A stretch of 64,000 nt of DNA from NCBI RefSeq assembly GCF_042651425.1, contig NZ_JBHSCW010000001.1:558001-622000 (forward strand), written 5' to 3'. The stretch's first letter is position 1, and each line of letters starts with the position of its first letter. Positions 1 to 9,582 of this stretch are shown here, piece after piece. The position numbers and the translations under genes were made by a program. Source of the DNA: Fodinicurvata halophila. Its GTDB lineage: Bacteria > Pseudomonadota > Alphaproteobacteria > Kiloniellales > DSM-21159. The notes under the pieces were generated by a model that worked only from the letters and a program-made list of their open reading frames with translations, was not told the DNA's origin and searched no databases.

Positions 1-669
1 TCGGAAGGCCTGGCCTGGTTTTCCTGGAGTGAGGACCTGGAATGGAACTACGGCTGGCTGGACAGTCAGGGTGAGGTCGCCATACCGGCCGAATACGCCG
101 ATGCCGGAGATTTCGTGGACGGCTTGGCGCCGGCTGAATCGCAAAGGGGTGGGGCCGGCTTCATCGACCCCGCCGGTCAGTTAGTCCTGCCACGTAAATG
201 GACACTGGAGTCCGCACGGCCCTTTTCCGAGGGGCTGGCCCCGGTCTCCGTAGAGGCCTTCACCACGCTTTACATGAACCAGGAAGATTTCGCGATCGAA
301 CGAGTTCACGATCCGGAAACCGGCACGAAGACTGAAATCGAGATGGGAGGCGCATTCCGCAATGGCCGAGCCCCCGTCAAGGTGACGCTGGCAGAGGACA
401 CGCGGTCCGTCCTGGCCTATATCGACACTCAGGGCCAGATCGCCTTCGTGCCGGAGCGGCTTCCGGGCCTGGCTCCCTGCCATACCAGCACCCTGACAGA
501 GTTCCATGACGGATTGCTGCGCCTGCTGGTGGCTGATGACGGAAAAAGCTGCGGCGAAGGCGCCTTTGGCCTCGGCTTGCCAAGCTACCCCGATGCCCAT
601 TACGTCTACCTGGACCCGGACGGCCAGGTGGTGCTGCGCCAGCAGAAAACCGACGGGGAGCAGGGCTGA
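1..669 (+). CDS. WG-repeat protein, 5' end outside the window
   Basis: The frame is open from base 1, so the N-terminus lies upstream. The visible 222 residues hold WG-type repeats: units with a Gly-Trp-Leu or Gly-Phe-Ile/Asp turn, a D-x-x-G-x motif, and F-x-(E/D)-G-L-A-P stretches near residues 37-43 and 77-83. These are the hallmark of beta-rich WG-repeat (KWG) proteins, often secreted or surface-associated and of uncertain function. Four cysteines are spread through the visible part. A strong stem-loop follows 74 bases downstream. No catalytic motif is visible, so a binding or scaffolding role is only a guess. Confidence 0.8.
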   Translation, partial: SEGLAWFSWSEDLEWNYGWLDSQGEVAIPAEYADAGDFVDGLAPAESQRGGAGFIDPAGQLVLPRKWTLESARPFSEGLAPVSVEAFTTLYMNQEDFAIERVHDPETGTKTEIEMGGAFRNGRAPVKVTLAEDTRSVLAYIDTQGQIAFVPERLPGLAPCHTSTLTEFHDGLLRLLVADDGKSCGEGAFGLGLPSYPDAHYVYLDPDGQVVLRQQKTDGEQG

Positions 670-742
670 CCGATCGACTGCGATCTGGATCCTTGCCACG
701 GCCAGTATTTGACCCTGTCTCGAAGATTGGGTACCTCTAGCA

Positions 743-780
743 GGCGGATACCGGGAGCCACCAGGGTCCCGGTATCCGCC
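743..780 (+). terminator. Stem-loop terminator after the WG-repeat gene
   Basis: A perfect 14-bp inverted repeat (743-756 and 767-780) encloses a 10-base loop and is followed by an AT-rich stretch. The T run is short, so it is a probable rather than textbook intrinsic terminator. It separates the WG-repeat gene from the ABC ATPase gene. Confidence 0.6.
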
Positions 781-869
781 TCATAATTAGAATCAGGGAA
801 CCGTGAGGCCTTGCGATCTCCCTGGAATTCCACAGCTTCGGACTCTCTGGACAGGGTAGAGACAACAGG

Positions 870-2012
870 ATGAACAGCACCGCAACCGCCGGGATGGACA
901 AGACAGACAGCCAAAGCGCACGAACCGGGGAAACCCTCGTCGAAATCACGGACGTCTCCAAGACCTATGACGGAGAAACTCTCGTCATAGAGGGGCTGAA
1001 CCTGGATGTTCAGCGTGGCGAGTTCCTGACCCTTCTGGGGCCCTCGGGCTCGGGCAAGACCACAGTCCTGATGATGCTGGCCGGCTTCGAGACCCCCACG
1101 GGCGGCACCATTCGCATTGGCGGGCAGGAGATCACGCGCGTCCCGCCCTACAAGCGAGACATCGGCGTGGTCTTTCAGAACTACGCTCTCTTCCCGCACA
1201 TGACCGTAGCCGAGAACCTGCGCTTCCCGCTCGACGTGCGGGGCATCTCCCGCAAGGACGCCCAGCAGAGCGTGGAACGCGCACTGGAGATCGTGCGCCT
1301 GCAGGACTTCGGGAACCGCAAGCCCAACCAGCTCTCCGGCGGCCAGCAGCAGCGCGTCGCCGTGGCCCGCGCCCTGGTCTTCGAGCCGAAACTGGTGCTG
1401 CTGGACGAGCCCCTCGGCGCGCTGGACAAGAACCTGCGCGAAGAGATGCAGATTGAACTCAAGCACATCCATCAACAGCTGGGCGTCACCATGGTCTATG
1501 TGACCCATGACCAAGGGGAGGCGCTGACCATGTCGGACCGGGTGGCCGTGTTTGATGCCGGCGAGATCCAGCAGCTCGCTGAACCCGACACGCTGTACGA
1601 CGCGCCCGGGAACGCCTTTGTCGCCGGCTTCATCGGCAAGAACAACCGCCTGAACGGCAAGGTCGAGAGCAGCGAAGGCGACCACTGCCTCGTGCAACTG
1701 GACGACGGCAGGAATCAGGTCAAGGCCCTGGACATCAAGACCGGCGGGCCCGGCAGCAGGACATCCCTGTCCGTGCGTCCCGAACGGATCCGCATCGGCG
1801 AAGGCGCCAAGGGTTGCGACAACGCCTTCGAGGCCAGAATTCTCGAAACCATCTTCATGGGCGATCATATCCGCGTGGGCGTGGACTTCGGCGGCGAAGA
1901 AGAGTTCATCATCCAGGTTCCCAACACGGAAAACCGTGGCGGCCTCCAGGTGGGCAACAACCTGCACATCGGCTGGCAGGCCGATGACTGCCGCGCCCTG
2001 GATCCCGCCTAG
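870..2012 (+). CDS. Polyamine-type ABC transporter ATP-binding protein (PotA-like)
   Basis: This 380-residue protein is the ATPase of an importer of the spermidine/putrescine class. Walker A (GPSGSGKT) is at residues 57-64, the Q-loop Gln at 103, the LSGGQQQ signature at 155-161, Walker B (LVLLDE) at 175-180 and the switch His at 213. A TOBE-type domain fills about 275-370, as usual for PotA/MalK-like subunits. The following dehydrogenase gene starts 70 bases downstream on the same strand. Both permeases and the binding protein lie on the opposite strand, converging on this unit. ATPase assignment is certain; the substrate is not. Confidence 0.93.
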   Translation: MNSTATAGMDKTDSQSARTGETLVEITDVSKTYDGETLVIEGLNLDVQRGEFLTLLGPSGSGKTTVLMMLAGFETPTGGTIRIGGQEITRVPPYKRDIGVVFQNYALFPHMTVAENLRFPLDVRGISRKDAQQSVERALEIVRLQDFGNRKPNQLSGGQQQRVAVARALVFEPKLVLLDEPLGALDKNLREEMQIELKHIHQQLGVTMVYVTHDQGEALTMSDRVAVFDAGEIQQLAEPDTLYDAPGNAFVAGFIGKNNRLNGKVESSEGDHCLVQLDDGRNQVKALDIKTGGPGSRTSLSVRPERIRIGEGAKGCDNAFEARILETIFMGDHIRVGVDFGGEEEFIIQVPNTENRGGLQVGNNLHIGWQADDCRALDPA

Positions 2013-2082
2013 ATACTCTGACGGTCCGCCAACAGGACCACCTGCCCGAAACCAGAAGAAATTTCCCGGAAGACAGCTTTCC

Positions 2083-3339
2083 ATGAGACATATCAAGGCA
2101 CCGCAACCGCAGAACGCCCAGGATCAGAGTGATCTGACAACCACCATCGCGAACATCCTGAACGACGTCCGCAGCGGGGGGGACGCGGCTCTCAGGAGCT
2201 TTACCGAGCAGTTCGACAAGGTTCGGCTCGAGGCGCTGGAGGTTTCACCGCAACAGATATCCGAGGCGATCGAGAGCCTGGACGAGGCTCTCGAAAGGGA
2301 CATGCGCTACGGCATCGAGCGCATCACCGACTTCGCCAGGCGGCAGAGGGAAACCCTGAAGGAACTGGAATGCGAACCCCGGCCCGGGCTTCATCTTGGC
2401 CATCGCCACATCCCGGTCTACCGCGCCGGCTGCTACGTGCCCGGCGGTCGCTATCCCCTGCTGTCCGCAGCCCAGATGAGCATCATCCCGGCCAAGGTGG
2501 CGGGCGTCGAGGAGGTCATCGCCTGCACGCCGCCGAACACCCATCCGGCGGTCCTCGCCGCGGCGCACCTCGCCGGCGCCGATCGGATCTTCCAGGTCGG
2601 CGGGGCACAGGCTGTTGCGGCCATGGCGTTCGGCACGGAAAGCATCCCTGCCGTGGACATGATCGTCGGACCGGGCAACAAGTTTGTCACCGAGGCCAAA
2701 CGCCAGGTGTTCGGTACGGTCGGGCTGGACCAGCTCGCCGGTCCCAGCGAGATCTACACGCTTGCGGACGACAGCGGCGACCCGCGCTGGATCGCTGCCG
2801 ACCTGCTGGGACAGGCGGAACACGACACGGCCTCTCGGCCTGGTCTGGTGACCACCTCACGGGACGTGGGCGAGGCGACGCTGGAGGAGATCGAACGGCA
2901 ACTCTCGAGCCTGTCCACCGCTGAAGTGGCCCGGGCGGCCTGGGAAAAGCAGGGCGAGATCGCCCTCTGTGACGATCTCGAGGAAGCGATCGCCTACATG
3001 GATCGGATCGCGCCGGAACACCTGCAGGTTCACACCCGGGATCCGCACGGCGTGGGCCGCCGCCTGCGCAACTACGGTTCGCTCTTCATCGGCCGCGAGG
3101 CCTCGGTCGTCTATTCGGACAAGATCTGCGGCACCAACCACATCCTGCCGACGGGAACGAACGCCCGCTACACGGGCGGCTTGTGGGTCGGAACCTTCCT
3201 CAAGACCTGTACCCATCAGTGGATGGAACCAGCCGGTGTCGAGGAGATCGCCCCCTACGCCGTGCGCCAGTCGGAACGTGAAGGCATGGAGGGTCACCGC
3301 CGCGCGGCGGCCCTGCGCCTGGACGACAGCGTCGTCTAG
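2083..3339 (+). CDS. Histidinol-dehydrogenase-family NAD-dependent dehydrogenase
   Basis: The 418-residue protein starts at ATG 2083. The open frame extends upstream, but only into the ATPase gene. Conserved HisD features are present: GPGN at 196-199, the Zn-ligand pair Gln244/His247 in GQAEHD, the catalytic Glu312-His313 in PEHL, Asp346 and His405. It is therefore likely an active Zn/NAD alcohol dehydrogenase. The context is transport, not histidine biosynthesis. HisD paralogues such as HpsN (2,3-dihydroxypropane-1-sulfonate dehydrogenase) occur in catabolic loci, so oxidation of an imported polyol-like substrate is a reasonable inference. Authentic HisD cannot be excluded without knowing whether another copy exists in the genome. 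Confidence 0.85.
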   Translation: MRHIKAPQPQNAQDQSDLTTTIANILNDVRSGGDAALRSFTEQFDKVRLEALEVSPQQISEAIESLDEALERDMRYGIERITDFARRQRETLKELECEPRPGLHLGHRHIPVYRAGCYVPGGRYPLLSAAQMSIIPAKVAGVEEVIACTPPNTHPAVLAAAHLAGADRIFQVGGAQAVAAMAFGTESIPAVDMIVGPGNKFVTEAKRQVFGTVGLDQLAGPSEIYTLADDSGDPRWIAADLLGQAEHDTASRPGLVTTSRDVGEATLEEIERQLSSLSTAEVARAAWEKQGEIALCDDLEEAIAYMDRIAPEHLQVHTRDPHGVGRRLRNYGSLFIGREASVVYSDKICGTNHILPTGTNARYTGGLWVGTFLKTCTHQWMEPAGVEEIAPYAVRQSEREGMEGHRRAAALRLDDSVV

Positions 3340-3358
3340 AGAATCGTCTGAACGGGCA

Positions 3359-4186
3359 TCAATTCCGCGCCCCGCGCAGCCGCTCGCTGCGCCGCTTGAG
3401 CAGGCCGGCCACGATCATCAGGCAGGTGGCCAGGACCACCAGCAGGGTCGCCATTGCCAGGATCGAGGGGTCGATGTTCTCCCGCAGCCCCGAGAACATC
3501 TGCTTAGGCAGGGTCCTCTGTGACGGGCCGGCCAGAAACACTGCCACCACCACCTCGTCGAAGGAAATCGCGAAGGCGAAAAGCGCGCCTGAGGCCACGC
3601 CCGGCGAGATAATCGGCAGGATGACACGGCGGAATACCGTCAGCGGCGGTGCGCCGAGAGACTGGGCGGCACGAACCAGGGTGCCGTCGAACCCCTCCAG
3701 GGTGGCCGCCACCGTCACCAGAACGAAGGGCAGGCAGAGGGCGGTATGGGCCAGGATCAGCCCCAGGAAGCTGTTGGTCAGACCCAGTTGGGCGAAGTAG
3801 AAATAGAGCCCCACCGCGGTGATGATCAACGGCACGATCATTGGCGACAGCAGGAAGCCGTTGATGACGGCCAGTCCGCGCAGGTTCTTGCGGGCCATGC
3901 CCAGAGCCGCCAACGTACCCAGCGTGGTCGCGAGGACCGTGGCGCCGAGCGCGACGACCAGGCTGTTGCGCAGCGCGAACATCCACGGCCGCGGCGCCAG
4001 CACTTCCTCGTACCAGCGCAGCGAAAATCCCGGCATCGGGTAGGACAGGAAAGTCCCGGAACTGAACGACAGCGGTATGATCGTCAGGATCGGGGCCACC
4101 AGGAAAAGACAGACCAGGGCCACGAAGACCCGCAGGCCATAGTATCCGGCCACTTGTGAGCGTGTCGCATGGAGCGGCGGTGCCAT
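3359..4186 (-). CDS. ABC transporter permease (PotC-like)
   Basis: A 275-residue inner-membrane permease with about six predicted helices, the first at about 20-42. The EAA loop near residues 170-190 (AAQSLGAPPLTVFRRVILP) contacts the ATPase. The start at 4186 follows a GAAGGA ribosome-binding site. It begins 16 bases after the upstream permease, so the two are co-transcribed. Its 3' end faces the dehydrogenase gene across only 19 bases, with no obvious terminator between them. Confidence 0.93.
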   Translation of the reverse strand: MAPPLHATRSQVAGYYGLRVFVALVCLFLVAPILTIIPLSFSSGTFLSYPMPGFSLRWYEEVLAPRPWMFALRNSLVVALGATVLATTLGTLAALGMARKNLRGLAVINGFLLSPMIVPLIITAVGLYFYFAQLGLTNSFLGLILAHTALCLPFVLVTVAATLEGFDGTLVRAAQSLGAPPLTVFRRVILPIISPGVASGALFAFAISFDEVVVAVFLAGPSQRTLPKQMFSGLRENIDPSILAMATLLVVLATCLMIVAGLLKRRSERLRGARN

Positions 4187-4202
4187 CTCGCGTCCTTCTC
4201 CT

Positions 4203-5432
4203 TCAACCGACCTGGATGCGGCCCGACCCCGTCAAGCGCGTGAAGATCGCATAGAGCACAAAGATCATCAGCAGCAGGATGGCGGCCAGCGCGGAGGCCA
4301 GTCCCCAGTTCAGGGTCTCGTTGGTGTAATAGGCGATGAAGTAGCTGACCATCTGGTCGCTCTGACCGCCCAGAAGCGCCGGCGTGATGTAGAAGCCCAC
4401 CGCCAGGATGAAGACCAGCAGGCAGCCGGCGGTGATTCCCGGCATCGTCTGCGGCAGGTAGATCCGGCGGAAGGCCTTCAGCGGCGGCGCCCCCAGCGAT
4501 GCCGCGGCCCGCATGTGAGAGTGCGGAATGCCGCGCATGACGGCGTAGATGGGCATGATCATGAAGGGCAGCAGGATATGCACCATGCCCACATACACAC
4601 CGAACCTGTTGTAGAGCATTTCCAGCGGCGCATCGGTCAATCCCAGGCTGACCAACAGGTTGTTCAGTGGTCCGTTGCGCGAAAGCAGCACCATCCAGGA
4701 CGCCGTGCGCACGAGCAGCGACGTCCAGAAGGGAAAGAGCACCATTACCAGCAGGATTCCCTGGGTGGGGCCGGAACTGTTGGTCATGAGGTAGGCGATG
4801 GGATAACCCAGCAACAGGGCGATCCCCGTAATGACGAAGGCCATCCAGAGCGTGCGCAGGTACAGGTCGACGTGAATGGCCTGATTCTCGGCAACCTGTT
4901 GGATACTGCCGTCGTCTGCCTGCTCCAGGTCGACCGCCGCCAGAAGGTAATCAAACGTGATCCAGCTGGAATTCTCCTGCAGGGCCTGCCAGTACTGGCT
5001 CTCTCCCCAGCGCTCGTCGATTTCGATCAGGGTGTCCCGCCAGCTCGCTTCGGGCTCCTCCTCGGGCAGGCCAAAGGCCGTTGTCCTGAGCAGCCCGCGA
5101 TACCCGGCTATCTCGTAGTTCAGGCGCCGGCCCGGTCCGCCGAGCTGACGCTCATCCCGGGCCACCTTCAATTCCTCGGCGAAGGTGGCGATCACCTCCT
5201 CGGGGGGCATGCCCTCGCCGTCCCACTGCTGAATCTCGGCCATGGTCTCCGGAAAGGCCTCTATGACCTCCGGATTCTGGACGGCCCGATACAGCATCAG
5301 GGCGATGGGAAGGGCGAAGAAGATCGTCAGGAACAGGATGGACGGCGCGAAAAGGCCAAGGGATCCGAGCCGCTTGCGCCGCTCCGCCCGGCGAAGTCTC
5401 TGCTTGAGATCCGCGGTACTGAAGGCCGCCAT
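4203..5432 (-). CDS. ABC transporter permease with enlarged periplasmic loop (PotB-like)
   Basis: The start was placed at ATG 5432, nine bases after TTGGAG, giving 409 residues; a TTG five codons upstream is the alternative. The first helix is at about 27-49. The next clear helix lies near residue 195, leaving an acidic hydrophilic stretch of about 140 residues that should be periplasmic, far longer than in typical PotB. The C-terminal half carries the usual permease helices and the EAA loop (AAASLGAPPLKAFRRIYLP). Long first loops occur in some marine relatives, so this may be a subfamily trait. It pairs with the PotC-like permease and the upstream binding protein. Confidence 0.92.
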   Translation of the reverse strand: MAAFSTADLKQRLRRAERRKRLGSLGLFAPSILFLTIFFALPIALMLYRAVQNPEVIEAFPETMAEIQQWDGEGMPPEEVIATFAEELKVARDERQLGGPGRRLNYEIAGYRGLLRTTAFGLPEEEPEASWRDTLIEIDERWGESQYWQALQENSSWITFDYLLAAVDLEQADDGSIQQVAENQAIHVDLYLRTLWMAFVITGIALLLGYPIAYLMTNSSGPTQGILLVMVLFPFWTSLLVRTASWMVLLSRNGPLNNLLVSLGLTDAPLEMLYNRFGVYVGMVHILLPFMIMPIYAVMRGIPHSHMRAAASLGAPPLKAFRRIYLPQTMPGITAGCLLVFILAVGFYITPALLGGQSDQMVSYFIAYYTNETLNWGLASALAAILLLMIFVLYAIFTRLTGSGRIQVG

Positions 5433-5500
5433 GGACGAGGACTCCAAATAGAAAGGCGGTCGGGCCTATGACCCGACCGCCAGAACGCGAACGCTTGTTG

Positions 5501-6556
5501 TTATTCGGATGCCCAGGAATTGAAACGACGGTCCAGGCGTTCCTGGTTCTCCACCCAGAACTCCGTGTTGTTGAGCAGGGCGACCTCCAGGTTGTCCGGA
5601 GCCGTCGGCAGCTTGCTGGTCATCGACTCGTCAACGTACTCGAAGGCGGCCTCCTTCGTCGGACCATAGGTCATCTCTTTCTGGAGTTCCGCCATGTTTT
5701 CCGGCTTGCTGACATAATCGATGAATTCAAGGGCCTGATCCATCTTGGGTGATCCCCTGACGATGGCCCAGGAATCGATCGCATAGACCTGGCCTTCCCA
5801 GGCCATGTCGATGGGCGCGCCTTCCTGCATGGCACTGTCGATGCGCCCATTATAGGAGGTCGACATGGCAACGTCCCCGGCGGCGAGCCATTCCGGCGGC
5901 TGGGCACCGGCTTCCCACCACTGGATATGCTCCTTGAGCTCGTCCAGTTTGGCGAAGGCCCGGTCCACGCCTTCCTCGGTGCGGAGCACGTCATAGACGT
6001 CCTCGGGTGCGACCCCGTCGGCCATGAGTGCGATTTCCAGGTTGAACTTCGCCCCGCGGCGCAGGCCGCGCGTGCCCGGGAACTCCTCGACATCGAAGAA
6101 GTCCTCCCAACCGCTGGGCGAGCCTTCGACCCGATCGGTATTGTAGGCCATGATCACGGACCAGACGATCGTGCCGGCCCCGCATTCGCTGGCACCGCCC
6201 TCCATGAACTCATCACGACCGCCGATCTCGTCCCACGGCAGGCGCTCCAGATAGCCCTGTTGGCAGGCGCGCTGCAGCTCCGGGTCCTCCAGCTGGACCA
6301 CGTCCCAGATCACTGAGTCCGTCTCCACCTGGGAAGTGATGTTCGAGAGTCCGCCGTTGAAGCTTTCCTCCAGCAGGGAAATCCCGGTGTCTTCCTGGAA
6401 GGGCTCGAAGTAAGCGGCCCGCTGGGCATCCTGGTAGGATCCGCCCCAGGACACGACGGTCAGGTCCCTCTCCTGAGCGGCCAGGCTTCCGGAAAGGCCG
6501 ATGGCCCCCATGGCGGCAACCGCCACACCCAGCGTCATGTTTCTTGCTACAGACAT
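5501..6556 (-). CDS. ABC transporter substrate-binding protein (PotD/PotF-like)
   Basis: A 351-residue periplasmic binding protein with a signal peptide (residues 1-27, ending SLAAQ). A VVSWGGSYQDA-type motif opens the mature domain, as in polyamine/spermidine-family binding proteins. It is the first gene of the minus-strand unit with both permeases. A very strong AAGGAGG ribosome-binding site precedes the ATG. The acidic mature protein fits a marine or salt-tolerant host (inference). The ligand cannot be read from sequence; the neighbouring HisD-like enzyme suggests a hydroxylated compound. The 276-base stretch upstream (6557-6832) holds no gene and should carry its promoter. Confidence 0.93.
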   Translation of the reverse strand: MSVARNMTLGVAVAAMGAIGLSGSLAAQERDLTVVSWGGSYQDAQRAAYFEPFQEDTGISLLEESFNGGLSNITSQVETDSVIWDVVQLEDPELQRACQQGYLERLPWDEIGGRDEFMEGGASECGAGTIVWSVIMAYNTDRVEGSPSGWEDFFDVEEFPGTRGLRRGAKFNLEIALMADGVAPEDVYDVLRTEEGVDRAFAKLDELKEHIQWWEAGAQPPEWLAAGDVAMSTSYNGRIDSAMQEGAPIDMAWEGQVYAIDSWAIVRGSPKMDQALEFIDYVSKPENMAELQKEMTYGPTKEAAFEYVDESMTSKLPTAPDNLEVALLNNTEFWVENQERLDRRFNSWASE

Positions 6557-6832
6557 AATGCCTCCTTCTTCTTATCGGTAATCTTCTGTCCGCATTGCAA
6601 GCTACGGAATTTGCAGCGCTTTGTCCATATCACCAATAGTTGTTTATTTCCTTGTCTCTCCTGATAATGGCATTCACCACCACCAGAAGGGGGCCGCGAA
6701 GGGGCTGCAACGCACGTCCCAAGGCCAGCGAGAGCGCCCCTCATACCCGGATACATGTCCCGGGGCCGGGCCTGACTTTATGCTGCGTCAGGATGCCGCC
6801 GACAGGCCCCTTGTAACGCCCAAGTGCGGACG

Positions 6833-7834
6833 TCATGCGGCAAGATAGCCCTTCGTCACGGCCGCACCGATAGTATACTTTGGATCGACGAAATTGCCCA
6901 GCTTCGCCTGGCCGCATTGGCTCAGCAGCATGTAGGCATCCCACGTGTCGAAGCCGTAGTCGTTCACGAGCCAGAAGACGAGCTCCCGGTACGCGATGCG
7001 CATGGCATCCTCCAGCGGACGCGCGCTGCCGATGGTCATGAGGAAATCCTCGGCCTCGAGACGCGGCCAGGCGATGGTCCATCCCTTGATGACATCGAAG
7101 CGCAGCGTGGTGATCGAAGGGTACTCCACGGCCACGCCGCAGACTTCCCCCTCGCCCTGACAGGCATGGCAGTCGCCGATGAAGAAGCGGCCCCCCGGCA
7201 CCTTGGCGGGCAGATAGACGATATTGCCGGGACAAATGTCCGGCATGTCCATGTTGCCCCCGTGCTGGTCGGGTGTCAGGGCGTTGATGGAATCGATCTC
7301 CGGCGAGCAGCTGATCGTGCCCACATGCGGCCTGTACGGCAGGGTGACCCGATCGCTCCAGTAGACATGCTCCTGATCCAAATGAATCTTGCGCACGACC
7401 TCCGGCAGCGGCTCGTTCAGGGTGGCGGTGTGGGTCGTCCCGGTCAGGCCGCCGAACTCCGGCACCAGGCAGCAGGTTCCCCGAGGATTCTCGCCCCAGG
7501 GGCTCATCGATTCGATATGGACCGCCAGGACGTCGCCCTTCTCGACGCCTTCCACCAGGACGGGCCCGCACTGCGGATTGATGAAGGGCATCTCGAGCAC
7601 CTGGGACGGCAGATCGGCCTCGTCGCGGATACGGCCCTCGAAGCAGTCCTGCGTCCAGAAGGTCACCCGGTCACCGGGCTGGACCGTCAGCACCGGCTCT
7701 GAATAAGGGCCGATGGTATAGTGGTAGGTGCCCTGCCTTTCGGGCGTCAGTTCATGAGTCGTCCCCGAACGCCCGCGGGTAAGGCCGCGCGTCTCCATGA
7801 TGGACGTCTGCAACCAGTCGGCAGCCTGGGTCAT
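6833..7834 (-). CDS. Acetamidase/formamidase family protein
   Basis: A 333-residue protein of the FmdA/AmdA family, which hydrolyses short amides to ammonia and acid in the cytoplasm. The start was moved to ATG 7834 because an ideal GGAGG lies seven bases before it; the longer reading frame would include that site. Family features include VQPGDRVTFWT, the GDCHACQGEGE-type segment with paired Cys, and a C-terminal MLLSQCG motif. It is the last gene of the tctCBA-ggt-fmdA unit, so its natural amide may be released from, or related to, the transported substrate. Confidence 0.9.
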   Translation of the reverse strand: MTQAADWLQTSIMETRGLTRGRSGTTHELTPERQGTYHYTIGPYSEPVLTVQPGDRVTFWTQDCFEGRIRDEADLPSQVLEMPFINPQCGPVLVEGVEKGDVLAVHIESMSPWGENPRGTCCLVPEFGGLTGTTHTATLNEPLPEVVRKIHLDQEHVYWSDRVTLPYRPHVGTISCSPEIDSINALTPDQHGGNMDMPDICPGNIVYLPAKVPGGRFFIGDCHACQGEGEVCGVAVEYPSITTLRFDVIKGWTIAWPRLEAEDFLMTIGSARPLEDAMRIAYRELVFWLVNDYGFDTWDAYMLLSQCGQAKLGNFVDPKYTIGAAVTKGYLAA

Positions 7835-7931
7835 GTCGCCTCCTTCCACACGCTGCTCTGCCGTGCATCATCTCCTGCCAAAGCCTCGTCCTTCCAAAGA
7901 CGCTCCGCAAGAGGCGCTTCGGAAGGAAGCG

Positions 7932-9524
7932 CTAGAAACCGACCGCCTGCCCGTCCTTGCGGTGATCGGATCCGGCGATGTAGATGCCGTTGTCCATGCG
8001 ATGGATCAGCTGCGCCCCGCCAAAACCGAAGGCGGCTTCCGGCGGCTCCACGCTGATTTCGTGCCCCAGGGCGCGCAAGCCCTCGAGCGTTTCCGCCGGG
8101 AAGCTTGCTTCCATGGCCACCCGGCGCCCCTTGGTCACCCGCCAGCGCGGCGCATCGCTGGCCGTCTGGGGAGTCTGGCCGTAATCCAGCATGCGCAGCA
8201 CCATCTGCACATGGCCCTGGGCCTGCATCGGCCCGCCCATCACGCCGTAACTGGTCAGCGGCTCTCCGCCGCGCGTCAGGAACCCCGGGATGATGGTATG
8301 GAACGGCAGCTTGCGGGGTCCGACGCAGTTGGGATGACCCGGCTCCAGCCGGAAGCCAGCGCCGCGGTTCTGCAGGCTGATACCTGTCTCCGGGACCACC
8401 ACTCCGGAGCCGAAGCCCTGGTAGTTCGACTGGATGAAGGAGACCATGGCTCCGTTGGCATCGGCGGCCGTGATATAGACCGTGCCGCCGGGACGCGGGA
8501 TCGCATGCCCGGGGTCACTGGCCGTCTTCGGGTCGATCTCGGCCGCACGGGCCTCGAGGTAGGCGGGCTCGAGCATCTGCGTCGGCGCGATCTCCATGGT
8601 CTCGGGATCGCCCACATGGGCATGGACCTCGGCCAGGGCCAGCTTCATGGCCTCCATCTGCAGGTGCAGGCCTTCCACGGAATCCACCCCGTACTCGCGT
8701 ACCTGCGTGTGATCGAGAATGCCCAGCGCGATCAGCGCGGCGATCCCCTGCCCGTTGGGCGGTATCTCGTGCGCCTCGACATCCTGATAGCTCTTGCTGA
8801 CGGTCTCGCACCAGAAGGGTTCGTGCGAGGCCAGGTCTTCCAGGCTGAGCGCGCCGCCGTGTCGTCCAGAGAAGGCCGCCATCTTCTCGGCCAGCTCGCC
8901 GCGATAGAAGGCCTGGCCGCGGGTCTCGGCGATCAGGCGCAGGCTGCGGGCCATCGCGGCATTCCTGTACAGCTCACCGGCCGCGGGGGCACGTCCTTCG
9001 GGCAGGAAGGCCTCGGCAAATCCCGGCTGATCCTTCAGCACCTTCTGCCCGTTGGCCCAAAGCTGCGCGATGATCGGCGTGACCGCATAGCCCTTGTCGG
9101 CATAGGCGATGGCCGGCTCGAACAATGCCTCGAAGGGCAGCCGTCCGAAACGTTCCGACAGCGACACCCAAGCTGAAACCGCCCCTGGCACGGTCACTGC
9201 GTCCCAGCCGCGCTCCGGCATTCTGTCGCGACCGGCGAAGCGCTCCGGGGTCCAGGCGGCCGGCGCCCGGCCCGAGGCGTTCAGCCCATGCAGCCCCTGC
9301 CCGTCATGCAGGATGGCGAAGGCATCGCTGCCCAGACCGTTTCCCGTTGGTTCCACCACCGTCAGCGCGATGGCGGCGGCCAGCGCCGCATCCACGGCAT
9401 TCCCGCCCTGCTGCAGCATGCGCAATCCGGCCTGGGCGGCCAGCGGCTGCGAGGTGGCCACCATGTTGCGCGCCATGACCGGCATGCGCTGGGAGGGGTA
9501 AGGAAACTCGAACGTCATGGGCAT
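7932..9524 (-). CDS. ggt: Gamma-glutamyltransferase family protein (Ntn-hydrolase)
   Basis: The 530-residue product matches the gamma-glutamyltranspeptidase fold. The likely autocatalytic cleavage and nucleophile Thr lies in PGGTVYIT (about residue 350), followed by the Asp-Asn-Gly loop and the LQNRGAGF and GGPMQAQGHVQ motifs of the small subunit. The large subunit begins with the MVATSQPLAA-type segment seen in the family. No convincing signal peptide is visible, so it may act in the cytoplasm, unlike classical periplasmic GGT. It sits 58 bases after tctA and 97 before fmdA in one operon. A cephalosporin-acylase-like or gamma-glutamyl-amide substrate is possible. Confidence 0.9.
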   Translation of the reverse strand: MPMTFEFPYPSQRMPVMARNMVATSQPLAAQAGLRMLQQGGNAVDAALAAAIALTVVEPTGNGLGSDAFAILHDGQGLHGLNASGRAPAAWTPERFAGRDRMPERGWDAVTVPGAVSAWVSLSERFGRLPFEALFEPAIAYADKGYAVTPIIAQLWANGQKVLKDQPGFAEAFLPEGRAPAAGELYRNAAMARSLRLIAETRGQAFYRGELAEKMAAFSGRHGGALSLEDLASHEPFWCETVSKSYQDVEAHEIPPNGQGIAALIALGILDHTQVREYGVDSVEGLHLQMEAMKLALAEVHAHVGDPETMEIAPTQMLEPAYLEARAAEIDPKTASDPGHAIPRPGGTVYITAADANGAMVSFIQSNYQGFGSGVVVPETGISLQNRGAGFRLEPGHPNCVGPRKLPFHTIIPGFLTRGGEPLTSYGVMGGPMQAQGHVQMVLRMLDYGQTPQTASDAPRWRVTKGRRVAMEASFPAETLEGLRALGHEISVEPPEAAFGFGGAQLIHRMDNGIYIAGSDHRKDGQAVGF

Positions 9525-9582
9525 GGCGAAACAGTCTCTTCCTGTGCTGTGTGAACTCTAGGGATGGTACCGGGCTCCTGCA

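Noticed and set aside
606..2096. 496-residue minus-strand frame opposite the ABC ATPase
   Set aside because: It is a mirror of the ATPase gene with no recognisable domain.
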